From JAJFJD01 sp965228695 (lineage in GTDB: Bacteria > Pseudomonadota > Alphaproteobacteria > UBA8366): a stretch of DNA of 64,000 nt. Below the pieces are notes generated by a model. That model was not told the DNA's origin. It saw only the letters and a list, made by a program, of their open reading frames with translations, and made no database searches. This document shows, in pieces, positions 61,795-64,000 of this stretch; position 1 is the stretch's first letter; each line of letters starts with the position of its first letter. The translations under genes and the position numbers were made by a program. The stretch is from positions 4,030,001 through 4,094,000 of the forward strand of contig CBDDIB010000002.1 in assembly GCA_965228695.1 (NCBI GenBank), in the 5' to 3' direction.

Positions 61795-62290
61795 CGTGGA
61801 CGACCCCGGAAGGCTCATCGCCTTGAGCGACATGTCGCGCAATCCGATCGAGAACGGCGTTCGCGAGGGCTGGTTCCCGGTCGTTGAAGAAGGTATCCGC
61901 GACCGCGACATACTCGCTGATGGTGAGGGCGGCGTCGATGTCGTCGCGCCGCGACAACTCATAGGCTCCGGCACGCAGAATCGCCCGCATGATCACTTCG
62001 AGGCGCGCGACACTTCGGTTCTTGTCCAGGGCGCCCTCGATCAAGGCATCGACATCCGTCATACCGGCTGTCACCCCTTGAACCAGGTCCGCGAACATCG
62101 TCTCGTCGATGTCGCCGGGCACCTCCACCGGAACATCGGCCACGTTGCGGCGAAGCCGGAAACTTTCGAACTCGGCGATGACCGAGTCCGGCGCGCCGCC
62201 GTTTAATTCCATCTGATACAACGCCTGTACGGCGGCGACCCGGGCGCCACGCCGCAGGTTGCCGACCGAGGCTTTCGTGTCATCGGTCAT
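61775..62290 (-). CDS. nusB: Transcription antitermination factor NusB
   Basis: A 171-residue protein. RRGARVAAVQALYQMELNG opens the helical fold, DALIEGALDKNRSVARLEVIMRAILRAGAYELSRRDDIDAALTISEYVAVADTF is the conserved core, and NAVLDRIARHV the end. It binds NusE/boxA for rRNA antitermination. ATG 62290 overlaps the ribH stop by 4 bases (ATGA), so the genes are coupled. Confidence 0.95.
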   Translation of the reverse strand: MTDDTKASVGNLRRGARVAAVQALYQMELNGGAPDSVIAEFESFRLRRNVADVPVEVPGDIDETMFADLVQGVTAGMTDVDALIEGALDKNRSVARLEVIMRAILRAGAYELSRRDDIDAALTISEYVAVADTFFNDREPALANAVLDRIARHVAQGDEPSGVVHDAEQDG

Positions 62291-62754
62291 CGGGGGTATA
62301 GCCCGAGCCGGTTCTTGATGCCGATCATTTCCAGGCACGCGGTGGCGGCGGCGGCGCCCTTGTTGCCCTGGTCGATTCCGGCGCGCGCCCAGGCCTGGTC
62401 GCGGTTTTCGCAGGTCAGGATGCCGTAGCCCAGCGCCAGCGAATAGCGCGTCGACAGGTCCATCAAGGCACGGGCGCTCTCGCCGCAGACGTAGTCGTAA
62501 TGCGTCGTCTCGCCGCGAATGACGCAGCCGAGCGTGACGTAGCCGTCGAAACGGCGGCGCTCCGGTGCGAACTCCATGCTGCGGACCGCGCTCTGTACCG
62601 CCGCGGGAATTTCGAACGCACCGGGGACCGAGAACCGCTCATGCGTGGCTCCGGCCGCGTCCAGCGCCGCCACGGCGCCCTTCAGCATCTCGTCGGCCAG
62701 ATCGGCATAGAAACGCGCCTCGATCACCATGATATGCGGCGGTGGATAGGTCAT
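62287..62754 (-). CDS. ribH: 6,7-dimethyl-8-ribityllumazine synthase
   Basis: A 155-residue lumazine synthase. ARFYADLADEMLKGAVAALDAAGATHERFSVPGAFEIPAAVQ (about 13-54), DGYVTLGCVIRGETTHYDYVCGESARALMDL (about 71-101) with the catalytic His, and GYGILTCENRDQAWARAG match the family. It follows ribBX. I start at ATG 62754; no clear Shine-Dalgarno is visible. Confidence 0.95.
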   Translation of the reverse strand: MTYPPPHIMVIEARFYADLADEMLKGAVAALDAAGATHERFSVPGAFEIPAAVQSAVRSMEFAPERRRFDGYVTLGCVIRGETTHYDYVCGESARALMDLSTRYSLALGYGILTCENRDQAWARAGIDQGNKGAAAATACLEMIGIKNRLGLYPR

Positions 62755-62769
62755 GGTCAGGCTATCCAA

Positions 62770-63951
62770 TCACTTGAGAGGAATTGGGCGCTGTTCGACG
62801 ACTTTAAGGCCGTAGCCATCCAATCCGACAATGGTCTTTTCCGTATTCGACAACAGGATCATTTCCGAGATGCCCAGATCCAACAATATCTGGGCGCCAA
62901 TCCCATAGTCTCGCAACGCGCCGGGCGGCGGCACCTCTTCGCCACGCTCGCGGGCGACGCGGAAATTGACCTGCTCCGACAGCGACGTCGGGCGCGGCTC
63001 CCGGATGAGGACGACGACCCCCCGCTCCTGCTCGCCGATCAGGTCCATCGCCGCGTGCAGCACGCCGGATTTCCCGTCCTTCAGCCCACCCAGGACATCG
63101 TCCAGCAGGTTGATCGCGTGCATCCGGACCAAAACCGGCCCGCCGGCCGACACATCGCCCTTTATCAATGCAATATGCTCGGCATAGGAGACTTGGTTGC
63201 CATAGACATTGAGCTTGAATTCACCGCCGAACCGGCTGTCCAAACTGGTCTCGGCGATCCGCTCGACGATCCGGTCATGGCGCAGCCGGTAGGCGATGAG
63301 GTCGGCGATCGCCCCGATCTTCAGCCCGTGATACTGAGCGAAGGGTATGAGGTCGTTGAGCCGGGACATGGTCCCGTCCTCGTTCATAATCTCGCAAATG
63401 ACACCGGACGGGTTCAGGCCGGCAAGCCGGGAAATATCGACCGATGCTTCGGTATGCCCTGTCCGGACGAGCACGCCGCCATCCCGCGCCATCAACGGAA
63501 AGATATGCCCTGGTGTGCCGATATCGTCGGCACCGCGCTCCGGATCGATCGCGACCGCGACGGTCCGCGCCCGGTCCGGCGCCGAAATCCCCGTCGTGAC
63601 TCCCTCTTTCGCCTCGATCGACGTGGTGAAAGCGGTTTGATGCCGGCTCTGATTGCGCTGCCCCATCAGTTTCAGGCCAAGTTCGTCGCACCGTTTCGTG
63701 GTCAAGGCGAGGCAGATCAGTCCGCGACCGTGAGTCGCCATGAAATTGATCGAGTCAGGCGTCGCCATCTGCGCCGGAATCACCAGGTCGCCCTCGTTCT
63801 CGCGTTCCTCGTCATCGACCAGAATGAACATCCGGCCGTTCCGGGCATCGTCGATGATGTCCTCGATGGGCGACAGGAAGGAGAGGTCCTCGACGGCGCG
63901 CGCCACCGCTTCCTTGCTTATCGTGGGCAACGTTTCTTGTTTCGACGCCAC
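62770..63951 (-). CDS. ribB: 3,4-dihydroxy-2-butanone-4-phosphate synthase with degenerate GCHII domain (RibBX type)
   Basis: About 393 residues from a GTG at 63951 (GGAG 7 bases upstream); an ATG at 63993 is the alternative. The N-terminal DHBP synthase has FILVDDEERENEGDLVIPAQ and DGGVLVRTGHTEASVDISRLAG with all active-site residues. The C-terminal domain aligns with GTP cyclohydrolase II, but the zinc cysteines are gone: the place of the CLTGDVFGSLRCDCG motif reads INLLDDVLGGLKDGKS. This variant is known as RibBX in proteobacteria; RibA activity must be elsewhere. Leads the riboflavin-nusB-thiL operon; its upstream region lies outside the window. Confidence 0.93.
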   Translation of the reverse strand: MASKQETLPTISKEAVARAVEDLSFLSPIEDIIDDARNGRMFILVDDEERENEGDLVIPAQMATPDSINFMATHGRGLICLALTTKRCDELGLKLMGQRNQSRHQTAFTTSIEAKEGVTTGISAPDRARTVAVAIDPERGADDIGTPGHIFPLMARDGGVLVRTGHTEASVDISRLAGLNPSGVICEIMNEDGTMSRLNDLIPFAQYHGLKIGAIADLIAYRLRHDRIVERIAETSLDSRFGGEFKLNVYGNQVSYAEHIALIKGDVSAGGPVLVRMHAINLLDDVLGGLKDGKSGVLHAAMDLIGEQERGVVVLIREPRPTSLSEQVNFRVARERGEEVPPPGALRDYGIGAQILLDLGISEMILLSNTEKTIVGLDGYGLKVVEQRPIPLK

Positions 63952-64000
63952 TATTTGGCTCCGTTTATCGTTGGGGCAGCAGTCGGGCAACATATCGGGC

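Overview
The window looks like chromosomal DNA of a GC-rich alphaproteobacterium, probably of the Rhodospirillales/Rhodospirillaceae type. Support comes from the clusters yceD-rpmF-plsX-fabH-ihfA-merR and ribBX-ribH-nusB-thiL, a NadQ-type NAD regulator next to nadA-nadC, a K+-independent H+-pyrophosphatase, a ubiquinol-cytochrome c chaperone (CBP3-like) and an argC-rpsI-rplM neighbourhood. No phage, insertion sequence or CRISPR array is visible. Assignments are from reading the sequence only; no database search was run.

Layout. 1-0.5 kb: the tail of an unknown gene and, on the minus strand, a small basic ORF that resembles ribosome-rescue factor ArfA and has an intrinsic terminator inside its reading frame. 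0.5-3.4 kb: a TetR / Old Yellow Enzyme / glutathione transferase detoxification locus with three copies of one palindrome. 3.4-8.5 kb (minus): M20 amidohydrolase and DehI-like gene, argC, rpsI (long acidic N-terminal extension) and rplM. 8.7-12.4 kb: enoyl-CoA hydratase, CoA-binding protein, metY, cupin, surface-antigen-like lipoprotein. 12.6-15.8 kb: nadQ, then nadA-nadC behind two operator-like palindromes. 16-22.5 kb: CBS protein, universal stress protein, MFS transporter, cutA, a secreted Cys-rich CxPC peptide, TauD-like dioxygenase, alcohol dehydrogenase. 22.9-26.4 kb: two very similar ABC substrate-binding proteins in tandem, each with its own terminator and with no permease genes. 26.5-30 kb: hybrid-sensor-like histidine kinase, response regulator, RlpA lipoprotein. 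30-43.7 kb: a catabolic region (HyuA/HyuB, thiol dioxygenase, nuclease, MmgE/PrpD, GMC oxidoreductase, kinase plus response regulator, alcohol dehydrogenase, Rieske ferredoxin and Rieske oxygenase).

The most striking locus is at 43828-45017. An ArsM-like SAM methyltransferase carries an in-frame TGA exactly where ArsM proteins have a metal-binding Cys. The frame stays open and conserved for 57 more codons, and a SECIS-like hairpin begins 8 nt after the TGA, with its apical loop 16 nt away. This is a strong selenoprotein candidate, and it is followed by a small four-helix membrane protein that resembles MerC. 45-50 kb holds a glutathione transferase, DUF4166, a DCC thiol protein, then a degenerate tRNA-Pro copy, ppk2 and a CapK-like adenylating enzyme up to the intact tRNA-Pro(GGG). 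50.1-54.6 kb is the fatty acid/ribosome cluster. 54.7-64 kb holds bamE, a chemoreceptor, hppA, a FliL-like protein and the riboflavin/thiamine operon, which runs off the right edge near its 5' end.
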